NCBI GenBank assembly: GCA_964396415.1 | Contig: CAYNFM010000023.1 | Coordinates: forward strand, 1 to 44,084 | Source: UBA1306 sp964396415 | GTDB lineage: Bacteria > Spirochaetota > Spirochaetia > Treponematales > Rectinemataceae | Length of the DNA: 44,084 nt | Direction: 5' to 3' | Part shown: positions 25,433 through 33,139 of the stretch, in pieces | How positions within the stretch are numbered: the first letter of the stretch is position 1 | How the letters are laid out: each line of letters begins with the position of its first letter | The notes under the pieces: generated by a model | The model's database searches: none | The model's input: only the letters and a program-made list of their open reading frames with translations | Told to the model about the DNA's origin: nothing | Position numbers and translations under genes: made by a program

Positions 25433-26455
25433 ATGAGCGAAAACAAGAGCGTCTGGGTTTTCATAGAGCAGGACGAGGGCAGGATCGCCGAGGTCAGCCT
25501 CGAGCTGATAGCCAAGGGGCGGGAGCTCGCCGACCGCCTCGAGAGCCGGCTCGACGCGATCCTTTGCGGGATGGACGTCGAGTCCCTCGCGACCGAGCTG
25601 ATCGAGCGGGGCGCCGATCGCGTCCTTCTCGCCGAGCACGAGGAGCTCCGGCTCTACAGGACCCTTCCCTACGCCAAGGTCCTCACCCGTCTCGTCCGGG
25701 AGAACGTCCCCTATATCCTCCTTTTCGGCGCCAGCCCCGTGGGGCGCGACCTAGGTCCGCGGGTCGCCAGCGCGATCCGTTCCGGCCTCACGGCCGACTG
25801 CACGGACCTCCAGATCGGCGATTACGACTCGAAGAAGGACGGCATCGTCTACAAGGACCTCCTCCTGCAGATCCGACCGGCCTTCGGCGGCAACCTCATC
25901 GCCACGATCGTCAATCCGAGGCATCGGCCGCAGATGGCCACCGTCCGCGAGGGCGTGATGCGCATGAACGAGCCGCAGGCCGGGCGGAAGGGAGAGGTCG
26001 AACGCGTGAGCTGCTCCTTCGAGCCCGCGGATCTCGCCCTCGAGATCCTGAGCCGCGAGCTCCGCAGTTCCAGCGTCCATCTCAAGGACTCGCCTGTCAT
26101 CGTCTCGGGCGGGGCCGGGGTCGGCGGCGAGGAGGGCTTCCTCCTCGTGCGCGAGCTCGCGAACGCCCTCGGGGCCGAGGTCGGCGCGTCCCGCGCCGCC
26201 GTCGATTCCGGGCTCATCGGCAAGGAGCACCAAGTCGGCCAGACCGGCACCACGGTCCGCCCCCGGCTCTACATCGCCGCGGGCATATCGGGCGCCATCC
26301 AGCACCGCGCGGGAATGTCCGAGTCCAACAAGATCATAGCCATCAATACCGATCCCGAGGCGCCGATCTTCCAGATAGCGCAATACAAGATCGTCGGCGA
26401 CCTCAACGAAGTCATCCCCCTCATGATCAGCGCCCTGCGCGAAAAGGCAAAGTAG
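25433..26455 (+). CDS. etfA: Electron transfer flavoprotein alpha subunit
   Basis: A 340-residue EtfA. The C-terminal FAD domain shows SGGAGVGGEEGF, the GQTGTTVRP loop, YIAAGISGAIQHRAGM and AINTDPEAPIFQIAQY, all canonical. With EtfB it carries electrons to or from the acyl-CoA dehydrogenase encoded 9 bp downstream. No ferredoxin-like N-terminal extension is present. Confidence 0.96.
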   Translation: MSENKSVWVFIEQDEGRIAEVSLELIAKGRELADRLESRLDAILCGMDVESLATELIERGADRVLLAEHEELRLYRTLPYAKVLTRLVRENVPYILLFGASPVGRDLGPRVASAIRSGLTADCTDLQIGDYDSKKDGIVYKDLLLQIRPAFGGNLIATIVNPRHRPQMATVREGVMRMNEPQAGRKGEVERVSCSFEPADLALEILSRELRSSSVHLKDSPVIVSGGAGVGGEEGFLLVRELANALGAEVGASRAAVDSGLIGKEHQVGQTGTTVRPRLYIAAGISGAIQHRAGMSESNKIIAINTDPEAPIFQIAQYKIVGDLNEVIPLMISALREKAK

Positions 26456-26464
26456 GAAACGGAC

Positions 26465-28288
26465 ATGGCAGAAAACTTCTACCTCGACAACCCCGACCTT
26501 CGCTTCCGAGTGGAAAGCGCCGACCTCGGCTTCGTCGTCGATCTCAAGGAGCGCGGCTATTCCTACGCCGCGTCGGAGCGCGACGCCCCCCGCGACCTGG
26601 CAGACGCCAGGGACAACTGGCGCCTCGTGCTCGAGATACTGGGCGACATCTGCGCCAACGCGATCGCGCCCCGCGCCCCCGAGGCCGACGAGGAGGGCGC
26701 GAGCTACGAGAACGGCCGCGTCACCTACGCCAAGGCCACCCAGGCGGCCATCGAGGCCTTCCGCAAGTCCGAGATCCTCGGCTGCATGCTCCCCTGGGAG
26801 TACGGCGGGCTCAACCTCCCCGAGACCGTCTACCAGGCCATGATCGAGATGGTCTCGCGGGCCGAGGGCGGCCTGATGACCATCTTCGGACTCCAGGAGA
26901 TCGCCTCGACGATCAACGAATTCGCCGACGACGAGATAAAGGCCCGCATCCTGCCGCGCTTCTCCCGCGGCGAGGTTTTCGGGGCCATGGTGCTCACCGA
27001 GCCCGACGCCGGCTCGGACCTCGGCTCGGTCCAGTGCCGCGCCATCCTGGACGAAGCGACCGGGAAGTGGCGGATCAACGGGGTCAAGCGCTTCATCACC
27101 AACGGCAACGCCGACATCCACCTCGTGCTGGCGCGCAGCGAGGATGGCTCCAAGGATGCCCGAGGCCTGTCCATGTTCCTGGTCGAGAAGGACGAGACCG
27201 TGCGAATCCGCCGCATCGAGCACAAGCTCGGCATCCACTCCTCTCCCACCTGCGAGATCCAGTACCACGACACTCCGGCCCTCCTCGTCGGGAAGCGCCG
27301 ATTCGGGCTCATGCGTTGCGCGATGGCGCTGATGAACGGCGCCCGGCTCGCGGTCGCTGCCCAGGCAGTGGGCATCTCGGAGGCGTCCTACCGCGAGGCC
27401 CTCCGGTACGCGGGCGAGCGGGCCCAGTTCGGCAAAAACCTGCTCGCCCTTCCGGCGGTCGCGAGAATGCTCGTCTCCATGAAGGGCGAGATCGAGGCGG
27501 CGCGGGCCCTCATCTTCGAGACCTCCGTATGGGTCGATACTCTCAAAGCCTGCGAGCAGAAGCAGGCGGAGCTGGAAAAGGCCGGGGCTTCCGCCGACCA
27601 GGCCCTCATCGCCCGTAAGAAGAAATCTTCCAACCTCGCCGATATCCTGACGCCCTTGAGCAAATACTATGCGACCGAGATGGGCAACCGCGTCTGCTAC
27701 AAGGGCATGCAAGTCCATGGCGGCGTCGGATACATGCGGGAGTTCAACGCCGAGCGGCATTATCGCGACGTGCGAATCACCAACATCTACGAAGGTACCA
27801 GCCAGCTCCAGGTCGTCGCCGCTATCGGCAAGATGATGGGACGCGGACTCGACGTCCTCTTCGACACTTGGGCGGCTCTGTCCCTTCCCGAGGGGCTGTC
27901 CGCGCTGAAGACCCGTCTCGTCAATACGACCGAGCTCTTCAAGAAATGCTGCGACACTCTGCACGGGGCCGAGCGGGACGCCGTCGATTACTTCGGCGCC
28001 GACCTGATGGATATGGCCGCGGCCCTGGTGGGCACGTGGCTCCTCGCCCGCGACGCTTGCGTCGCCCGCGACGCTTGCGTCGCCCGCGACGCTTGCGTCG
28101 CGAAGGAAGCAGACGTCGCGAAGACCCTCGGCGGAGTCAATGACGCTGCCAAGGTAAACGAGACCTCCAAGACGGCCCTGGTTCAGGCCTTCGCGGCCGA
28201 GCATCTGCCAAAGGCGGAAGGTTCGGGCGCGGCAATCCTCGCTCTCGATATGAGCGGCATCGCCGCGAGAGAAAGCATCCTCGTTTAA
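26465..28288 (+). CDS. Acyl-CoA dehydrogenase, long (about 600-residue) form
   Basis: A 607-residue flavoprotein. The central acyl-CoA dehydrogenase fold includes MVLTEPDAGSDLGSVQ and, at about residue 443, the catalytic glutamate in NIYEGTSQLQ. The protein is about 220 residues longer than butyryl-CoA dehydrogenase. Like FadE5-type enzymes it has an N-terminal extension and an additional C-terminal helical domain. It either oxidises acyl-CoA or, with a bifurcating Etf, reduces an enoyl-CoA; sequence alone does not decide. Residues about 527-544 are a threefold repeat of a six-residue unit (ARDACV register), encoded by three perfect 18-bp repeats. An intrinsic terminator follows. Confidence 0.92.
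   Translation: MAENFYLDNPDLRFRVESADLGFVVDLKERGYSYAASERDAPRDLADARDNWRLVLEILGDICANAIAPRAPEADEEGASYENGRVTYAKATQAAIEAFRKSEILGCMLPWEYGGLNLPETVYQAMIEMVSRAEGGLMTIFGLQEIASTINEFADDEIKARILPRFSRGEVFGAMVLTEPDAGSDLGSVQCRAILDEATGKWRINGVKRFITNGNADIHLVLARSEDGSKDARGLSMFLVEKDETVRIRRIEHKLGIHSSPTCEIQYHDTPALLVGKRRFGLMRCAMALMNGARLAVAAQAVGISEASYREALRYAGERAQFGKNLLALPAVARMLVSMKGEIEAARALIFETSVWVDTLKACEQKQAELEKAGASADQALIARKKKSSNLADILTPLSKYYATEMGNRVCYKGMQVHGGVGYMREFNAERHYRDVRITNIYEGTSQLQVVAAIGKMMGRGLDVLFDTWAALSLPEGLSALKTRLVNTTELFKKCCDTLHGAERDAVDYFGADLMDMAAALVGTWLLARDACVARDACVARDACVAKEADVAKTLGGVNDAAKVNETSKTALVQAFAAEHLPKAEGSGAAILALDMSGIAARESILV
28045..28098. repeat. Three perfect 18-bp palindromic tandem repeats inside the acyl-CoA dehydrogenase gene
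   Basis: Units at 28045-28062, 28063-28080 and 28081-28098 are identical. Each contains the palindrome GCGACGC-TT-GCGTCGC. The unit length keeps the frame and puts three cysteines into the C-terminal domain. Confidence 0.92.
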
Positions 28289-28335
28289 GTCCTCGAATCA
28301 ATTTCGCTGAAAGTCGCCTTATCTCTTCTGCTCTA

Positions 28336-28360
28336 CCCTCCCCCAATGGGAGGGTTTTTT
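28336..28360 (+). terminator. Rho-independent terminator after the acyl-CoA dehydrogenase
   Basis: CCCTCCC and GGGAGGG form a perfect 7-bp stem with a 5-nt loop, followed directly by six T. It ends the etfB-etfA-acd transcript before the 130-nt repeat element. Confidence 0.95.
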
Positions 28361-28413
28361 CGACCTTTCGAATTTCGCCTAGCCTATAATTCATGATTAT
28401 AAATATAACAATT

Positions 28414-28543
28414 GAGGCAATTTCAAAATGCCGAAGCATTTTGAAATTGCTACCTTGAAATGCGGCATTTGCGCACGGTTTCGAAGAAACCGGAGCAAAT
28501 GCGAAGCCACTTTCAAAACTAACCGAGTTTTGAAAGTGGCTCA
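28414..28543 (+). repeat. 130-nt three-hairpin element, copy A (upstream of adhE)
   Basis: The element holds three perfect or near-perfect stem-loops. Hairpin 1 is a 15-bp stem at 28417-28450 with loop CGAA. Hairpin 2 lies around 28465-28502, with stems GCATTTGC/GCAAATGC and CGGTTTC/GAAACCG. Hairpin 3 has a 16-bp stem and loop AACCG and ends at 28541. The ends GAG...CTC can pair, and in this copy pairing extends outward (CAATTGAG/CTCAATTG). A second copy of identical length lies inverted at 38063-38192, differing at about 15 of 130 positions. It lies between the acyl-CoA dehydrogenase terminator and the adhE promoter; the rest of 28289-28703 holds no gene. Confidence 0.9.
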
Positions 28544-28606
28544 ATTGCATAGAATGACGAATATGGCGCTTGTTTACCAATGGATGCGAAAAATGCCATA
28601 AAACAC

Positions 28607-28635
28607 TTGACGTATTTTCCTGGAATTGCTATGTT
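28607..28635 (+). promoter_or_regulatory. Promoter of adhE
   Basis: TTGACG and TATGTT are separated by 17 bp, about 70 nt upstream of the ATG and 64 nt downstream of the 130-nt repeat element. A second, weaker TATAAT at 28385-28390 has no good -35 box but could transcribe the element itself. Confidence 0.5.
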
Positions 28636-28703
28636 CTTGATATCGATAAATAAATAGAGATAAAAAATGATCGAATTGTGGATCATGGCAAAAGGAGGCC
28701 AGC

Positions 28704-31373
28704 ATGAGCAGCATCGTGATCACGGAGAGGAAGCAACCGAGGGCTAAAGGGCCAAGCGAGGCCTTTGCGGCAATCGTGGAACCCGTAAATTCGACCTCGA
28801 CCTTCGATGAGCTCGAAGCGACGGTCAGGGAGGCCAAGGAAGCCCAAAGGTTTTTCGCGTCTTTCGATCAGGAGAAGGTCGACGCGGTTTTCCGCGCCGC
28901 GGCCATGGCCGCGAGCGCCGCTCGTATCGAATTGGCCATCGACGCCGTAGCCGAGACGGGAATGGGCATCGTCGAGGATAAAGTGATAAAGAACCAGTTC
29001 GCGGCCGAGTATATCTACAATAAATACAAGTCGATGAAGACGGTCGGCGAGATCGAGCGGGACGAGGCCGAAGGGATCGTCAGGATCGCCGAACCTGTAG
29101 GAGTGATCGCCGGCATCATACCGACGACCAATCCGACTTCGACGGCCATCTTCAAAGCCTTGATCGCGCTGAAAACCCGCAATGCCATCGTATTTTCCCC
29201 TCATCCTCGCGCCAGGAAATGCACGGTCAAGGCGGCGAAGATCATCCGCGACGCTGCAGTCGCCGCCGGCGCGCCCGCGGGCATCATCGGCTGGCTCGCG
29301 AATCCCAGCGTCGAGGATTCCAACCGTCTCATGAAGCATCCGGACGTGAGCCTCATCCTGGCGACCGGCGGGCCCGGCATGGTCAAGGCCGCCTATTCCT
29401 CGGGCAAGCCGGCCATCGGAGTCGGCGCTGGCAATACGCCGGCCGTAATCGACGAGAGCGCCGACATCGACATGGCGGTCTCCTCGATCATCCTTTCGAA
29501 GACCTTCGACCACGGCGTCATCTGCGCCTCGGAGCAGAGTGTCGTCGTCGTGGACGCGGTCTACGACGCGGTTCGAGCGCGCTTCGCCGCCCAAGGCTGT
29601 CTCATCCTCGGCGAAGCCGATAAAGCCAGGCTCGCGAGAGTCCTCGTAAAGGAAGGCCGCATCAACCCCGAAATCGTCGGCCAGAGCGCCGGCAGGATCG
29701 CGGCGATGGCCGGCATCGAGGCGCCGGCCGGCGTCAAGATCCTCATCGCCGAGGTCGATGCGGTAGGTCCCGCGGAGCCCTACAGCTGGGAGAAGCTTTC
29801 GCCGGTCCTCGCGCTCTACCGCGCGCGCGGTTTTGCGGCCGCCGTCGATACGGCCGCGGCGCTCATCGACTTCGCGGGGCTCGGGCATACCGCGGTCCTC
29901 TATACCGATCCCGTAAACAAGGATCGCATCGCCGCCTACGCAAAGCGGGCGAAGGCGGGCCGCGTTCTGGTCAATATGCCGAGCTCTCATGGGGCGATCG
30001 GCGACGTCTTCAATTTCAGGCTCGAGCCGTCTCTGACCCTCGGCTGCGGGAGCTGGGGCGGCAATAGCGTAAGCGAGAATGTCGGTCCGAAGCATTTGCT
30101 GAACATCAAGACGGTCGCCCAGCGGCGCGAGAACACCTTGTGGATGCGGCTTCCGCCCAAGATTTACCACAAATACGGCTGCCTCGGCACGGCTCTAGGA
30201 GACCTCGCCGGCAAAAGGCGCGCCTTCGTCGTAACGGACAAGAGCCTCTTCGATCTCGGCATGGTCGCCAAGGTTACGAAGAAGCTGGAAGCTCTCGGCA
30301 TGGAGTGCGCGGTCTTCTCCGAAGTCCTGCCCGACCCGACCGTCTCGGGAGTAAAAGCCGGCGTACGGCGAATGGCGGCTTTCGGGCCCGACGTCATCGT
30401 GGCCCTCGGGGGCGGCTCGCCGATGGACGCGGCCAAGCTCATGTGGCTTCTGTACGAAAACCCCGAGCTGAAGTTCGAGGACTTGGCCATGCGCTTCATG
30501 GATATACGCAAGCGCATAGTCGATTTTCCCGAGTTGGGCAGAAAGGCGAGCCTCGTCGCCATCCCGACCACGTCGGGGACCGGCTCCGAGGTGACGCCCT
30601 TCGCGGTCATCACCGATGACGCGACCGGCAAGAAGTATCCGCTCGCCGACTACGCGATCACCCCGAATATCGCGATCTGCGACGCCGAGCTCGCCATGTC
30701 CATGCCCAAGGCCCTGACCGCGGCCGGCGGCATAGACGCCCTCACCCACGCGCTCGAGGCCCTCGTCTCCTGCATGGCCAGCGATTTCACGGCGCCCCTC
30801 GCGATGGAGTCGGCGCGGCTGCTATTCGAGTACCTCCCGCGCGCCTATGGGAAGGGGGCGGCCGATCTCGAGGCCAGGCAGGCGGTGCACGATGCCGCGA
30901 CGATGGCCGGCATGGCCTTCGCCAACGCCTTCCTCGGTCTCTGCCACTCGATGGCGCACAAGCTCGGCGCGCGATACCGCCTTCCCCACGGCGTCGCCAA
31001 TGCCCTCCTCATCGAGGAAGTGATCAAGTTCAACGCCGAGACCGCGCCGACCAAGATGGCCGCCTTCGCCCAGTACAAGTATCCCAAGGCCAAGGCTGAC
31101 TATGCAAGACTGGCGCGCTATCTCGGTCTTGCGGGGAAGGATGACGGCGAGCTCGTGGTTGCCCTATGCGCGGCTGTCGCCGAGCTCAAGGCTAAAATAG
31201 GCATTCCAGCCTCGATCCAAGCCGCAGGGGTAGACGAAAAGAGCTTTCTCGCGGATCTTGATGAGCTCGCCCTCGACGCCTTCGACGATCAGTGTACGGG
31301 AGCCAACCCTCGGTATCCGCTGATCGCGGAGATAAAGGAACTGTACCTTAAGTCTTTTTACGAAAAGAGATAG
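28704..31373 (+). CDS. adhE: Bifunctional acetaldehyde-CoA/alcohol dehydrogenase AdhE
   Basis: An 889-residue two-domain enzyme. The N-terminal half is a CoA-acylating aldehyde dehydrogenase with the catalytic cysteine in GVICASEQS at about residue 274. The C-terminal half is an iron-dependent alcohol dehydrogenase, with NAD motif GGGSPMDAAK and metal-ligand motifs CHSMAHKLG and PHGVANAL from about residue 745. It reduces acetyl-CoA to ethanol with two NADH. AdhE usually assembles into filaments called spirosomes. Strong ribosome site AAAGGAGG. Monocistronic, preceded by the three-hairpin repeat; the hydrogenase operon is convergent on the other side of the scaffold gap. Confidence 0.97.
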   Translation: MSSIVITERKQPRAKGPSEAFAAIVEPVNSTSTFDELEATVREAKEAQRFFASFDQEKVDAVFRAAAMAASAARIELAIDAVAETGMGIVEDKVIKNQFAAEYIYNKYKSMKTVGEIERDEAEGIVRIAEPVGVIAGIIPTTNPTSTAIFKALIALKTRNAIVFSPHPRARKCTVKAAKIIRDAAVAAGAPAGIIGWLANPSVEDSNRLMKHPDVSLILATGGPGMVKAAYSSGKPAIGVGAGNTPAVIDESADIDMAVSSIILSKTFDHGVICASEQSVVVVDAVYDAVRARFAAQGCLILGEADKARLARVLVKEGRINPEIVGQSAGRIAAMAGIEAPAGVKILIAEVDAVGPAEPYSWEKLSPVLALYRARGFAAAVDTAAALIDFAGLGHTAVLYTDPVNKDRIAAYAKRAKAGRVLVNMPSSHGAIGDVFNFRLEPSLTLGCGSWGGNSVSENVGPKHLLNIKTVAQRRENTLWMRLPPKIYHKYGCLGTALGDLAGKRRAFVVTDKSLFDLGMVAKVTKKLEALGMECAVFSEVLPDPTVSGVKAGVRRMAAFGPDVIVALGGGSPMDAAKLMWLLYENPELKFEDLAMRFMDIRKRIVDFPELGRKASLVAIPTTSGTGSEVTPFAVITDDATGKKYPLADYAITPNIAICDAELAMSMPKALTAAGGIDALTHALEALVSCMASDFTAPLAMESARLLFEYLPRAYGKGAADLEARQAVHDAATMAGMAFANAFLGLCHSMAHKLGARYRLPHGVANALLIEEVIKFNAETAPTKMAAFAQYKYPKAKADYARLARYLGLAGKDDGELVVALCAAVAELKAKIGIPASIQAAGVDEKSFLADLDELALDAFDDQCTGANPRYPLIAEIKELYLKSFYEKR

Positions 31374-31418
31374 TTGGCTACTTATCATCAGGGTCTTTAT
31401 CACACGTACATGTATCCT

Positions 31419-31629
31419 GTCCAAGTTAGGCATAGCCCGCGCCTAACTTGGACGATTATCATGCCCAAGTTGGACATAGCTTGTGGCCAACTTGGGCACG
31501 GCTCNNNNNNNNNNNNNNNNNNNNNNNNNNNNNNNNNNNNNNNNNNNNNNNNNNNNNNNNNNNNNNNNNNNNNNNNNNNNNNNNNNNNNNNNNNNNNNNN
31601 NNNNGGCAGAGCTCGCGGCCAAGTTGGGC
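31419..31629. repeat. Array of 35-nt palindromic hairpin repeats, interrupted by the scaffold gap
   Basis: Hairpin 1 (31419-31453) has arms GTCCAAGTTAGGC and GCCTAACTTGGAC. Hairpin 2 (31463-31497) has arms GCCCAAGTTGG and CCAACTTGGGC, with a similar loop (both share CATAGC). They align over 35 positions without gaps. Two of the differences fall as compensated pairs (positions 2/34 and 10/26). Another arm, GGCCAAGTTGGGC (31617-31629), appears right of the gap, its partner hidden. The array occupies the 357-bp region between the convergent adhE and hypB genes; no gene is visible there. Confidence 0.8.
31505..31604. other. Scaffold gap of 100 N
   Basis: Exactly 100 unresolved bases, a conventional placeholder for a gap of unknown true length. 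It falls inside the hairpin array, so the repeat probably broke the assembly and more copies may be missing. Confidence 0.98.
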
Positions 31630-31729
31630 GATCCTCGTTTTACTCTGATCGACTAGGGCTGCAATTGTAAAAAGACTCATAAATCTTTGTCTTGAAATGT
31701 CATGCGTAGCAAGTCGCAGATGATATCCT

Positions 31730-32380
31730 TTATGCAGAATGTCTCGCCTCGCGAAGCCAAGCGGCCAGGGGTTCCGCTCCCTCCCCCGTCTTGCCGTTAA
31801 GCGGGAAAATCGGGGCCTTGGGCGCCACCGAAGCGAGACCGGAACGGAAGAAACCTTCGTCGAAGCCGACGGCCTCGGCAAGGTCGGGTTTCGTCAGGAC
31901 GACGGCGGCCGACCGCGCGAAGGCGGCAGGATATTTGTAGGGCTTGTCGCTGCCCTCCGCGACGCTCGCGACGACGATCTTCAAGTCTTCGCCGATGACG
32001 AATTCCGCGGGGCAGATGAGGTTCCCGATGTTCTCGATGAAGAGCCAGGAGCCGTCGTCCATCTTCATCCGGGAGAGGATCGCCTTGATCATGGGCGCGT
32101 TGAGGTGGCAGTCTCCGCCCGTCTCTATCTGGTATGCGTCGATGCCCAGGGCGCGCAGCGCGCGGGTGTCGATGTCGCTCGCCACATCGCCCTCGATTAC
32201 GGCGAGGGGCGCGTCGGCCCCGAGGCGCTCGGCCAGCCTGGTTATCAGACTGGTCTTGCCGGCTCCGGGACTGCCCAATACGTTGACCGTGAAGATGCTC
32301 CGGGCGCGCAAGCCCTCGTGTATCTCACTCGCTTGCGCGTCGTTTTCCGCGTAAATGGCGCGCTTGAGTTCGACCCTCAC
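31730..32380 (-). CDS. hypB: Hydrogenase nickel incorporation GTPase HypB
   Basis: A 216-residue SIMIBI-class GTPase. The P-loop is VLGSPGAGKTSL at about residue 34; further motifs are EGDVASDIDT and, for base recognition, LTKPDL. It delivers nickel to the hydrogenase large subunit with HypA. There is no N-terminal His-rich nickel store. The GTG at 32380 overlaps the hypA stop (GTGA) and gives the normal family length; the longer frame runs inside hypA and is not used. Last gene of the ech operon. Confidence 0.94.
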   Translation of the reverse strand: MRVELKRAIYAENDAQASEIHEGLRARSIFTVNVLGSPGAGKTSLITRLAERLGADAPLAVIEGDVASDIDTRALRALGIDAYQIETGGDCHLNAPMIKAILSRMKMDDGSWLFIENIGNLICPAEFVIGEDLKIVVASVAEGSDKPYKYPAAFARSAAVVLTKPDLAEAVGFDEGFFRSGLASVAPKAPIFPLNGKTGEGAEPLAAWLREARHSA

Positions 32381-32727
32381 GCCGATTCCTCGATTTCTAT
32401 CGAGTCTACGTAGAACTCGCCGCCGATAGAGGTCATGATTCCCTGCTCGCCGCAAACGGGACAATCGAAGGTGAAGCGTTTGCGCTCGAATTCGAGTCCG
32501 CACGACGGGCATCGGACGAGGGGCTTTACGTAACGGATATCGAGGAGGGCGCCTTCGGCGAGCCCCCCCTTGGCCGAGGCCGCGAAGTAGAATTCCAGGG
32601 ATTCCCGCATGTACCCGGTGCTCTCGCCGACGACGAGGAGGATCCGCGAGACTCGCGCCGCGTTCCGCGCCTGCGCTTCCGCCGATACCATCTTGACCAG
32701 GGCCTCGGCGGCGCTCGCCTCATGCAC
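32377..32727 (-). CDS. hypA: Hydrogenase nickel metallochaperone HypA
   Basis: A 116-residue protein starting with GTG, which yields the obligatory MHE N-terminus whose His2 binds nickel. The zinc domain has two CxxC motifs, CPSC and CPVC, at about residues 72-91. It overlaps the end of echF by eight bases. The presence of hypA and hypB only means hypC, D, E and F must be elsewhere. Confidence 0.93.
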   Translation of the reverse strand: MHEASAAEALVKMVSAEAQARNAARVSRILLVVGESTGYMRESLEFYFAASAKGGLAEGALLDIRYVKPLVRCPSCGLEFERKRFTFDCPVCGEQGIMTSIGGEFYVDSIEIEESA

Positions 32728-33136
32728 CTTCGGCTCCGCTCGAGGCAAGGCCGCCGACGCTCCCATCGATCGACCCCGGCGCCGCAGCCGGCGTGGAGTG
32801 CTCCTCGATCCTTCCCGCGAGGTCGGCGAAGGCGACCGACTTCGGGCGCTCGTTTATCATGAAAAGGCATTTCTTGGGACAGACGCGTATGCAGAGTCCG
32901 CAGGTAACGCAGGCGAAATTGTCTATTCGCCAGGACTTCGGGTCCTTGCCGACGACTATGGCGTTGGCGGGGCAGCGCTTCGAGCAGGCGCCGCAATGGA
33001 TGCAGGCAGGGTAATCGATGCCGATCCGGCCGCGGCTCTCCGCGAAATTCTCCCTGACGACATAAGGGTATAGTCGGGTGGCGGGCCCGGTCGACAGGTT
33101 GCGGAACAGGATGCGCGCCATCTGCAGTAGTGCCAC
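32720..33136 (-). CDS. echF: Ech hydrogenase subunit EchF (two-[4Fe-4S] ferredoxin-like)
   Basis: A 138-residue NuoI-like protein with two complete cluster motifs, CIHCGACSKRCP and CVTCGLCIRVCP, between about residues 45 and 85. It passes electrons from ferredoxin to the small subunit. The N-terminal segment (MALLQMARILFRNLSTG) is the usual amphipathic start of this subunit, and the C-terminus has a low-complexity tail rich in Ala, Gly and Ser. Confidence 0.92.
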   Translation of the reverse strand: MALLQMARILFRNLSTGPATRLYPYVVRENFAESRGRIGIDYPACIHCGACSKRCPANAIVVGKDPKSWRIDNFACVTCGLCIRVCPKKCLFMINERPKSVAFADLAGRIEEHSTPAAAPGSIDGSVGGLASSGAEGA

Positions 33137-33139
33137 TCT

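Noticed and set aside
25751..28204. Very long antisense open frame (over 800 codons) opposite etfA and the acyl-CoA dehydrogenase gene
   Set aside because: It mirrors codon bias of GC-rich genes on the other strand, matches no family, and the sense genes are unmistakable. The same holds for long antisense frames opposite ftsH, livM, adhE and echA.
28414..28543. Similar peptides encoded on the opposite strand of both three-hairpin elements (sharing GFAFAPVSSKPCANA), which could suggest a small gene family
   Set aside because: The similarity follows from 88% DNA identity. The frames run across perfect hairpins, have no ribosome site of note, and substitutions follow pairing rather than codon position.
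28414..28543. MITE with AATT target-site duplication
   Set aside because: AATT does flank copy A on both sides, but copy B has no matching duplication, and AATT is itself palindromic and part of the outer pairing. Kept only as an alternative in the findings.
31425..31474. GTTAGGC and GCCTAAC in the hairpin array match the half-site consensus of integron attC sites
   Set aside because: Within a hairpin the half-sites occur in the reverse of attC order, the element is shorter than known attC sites, no cassette genes lie between the units, and no intI gene is visible.
31419..31629. CRISPR array
   Set aside because: The repeats are full palindromes that vary in sequence, with 9-nt spacers, and there are no cas genes.
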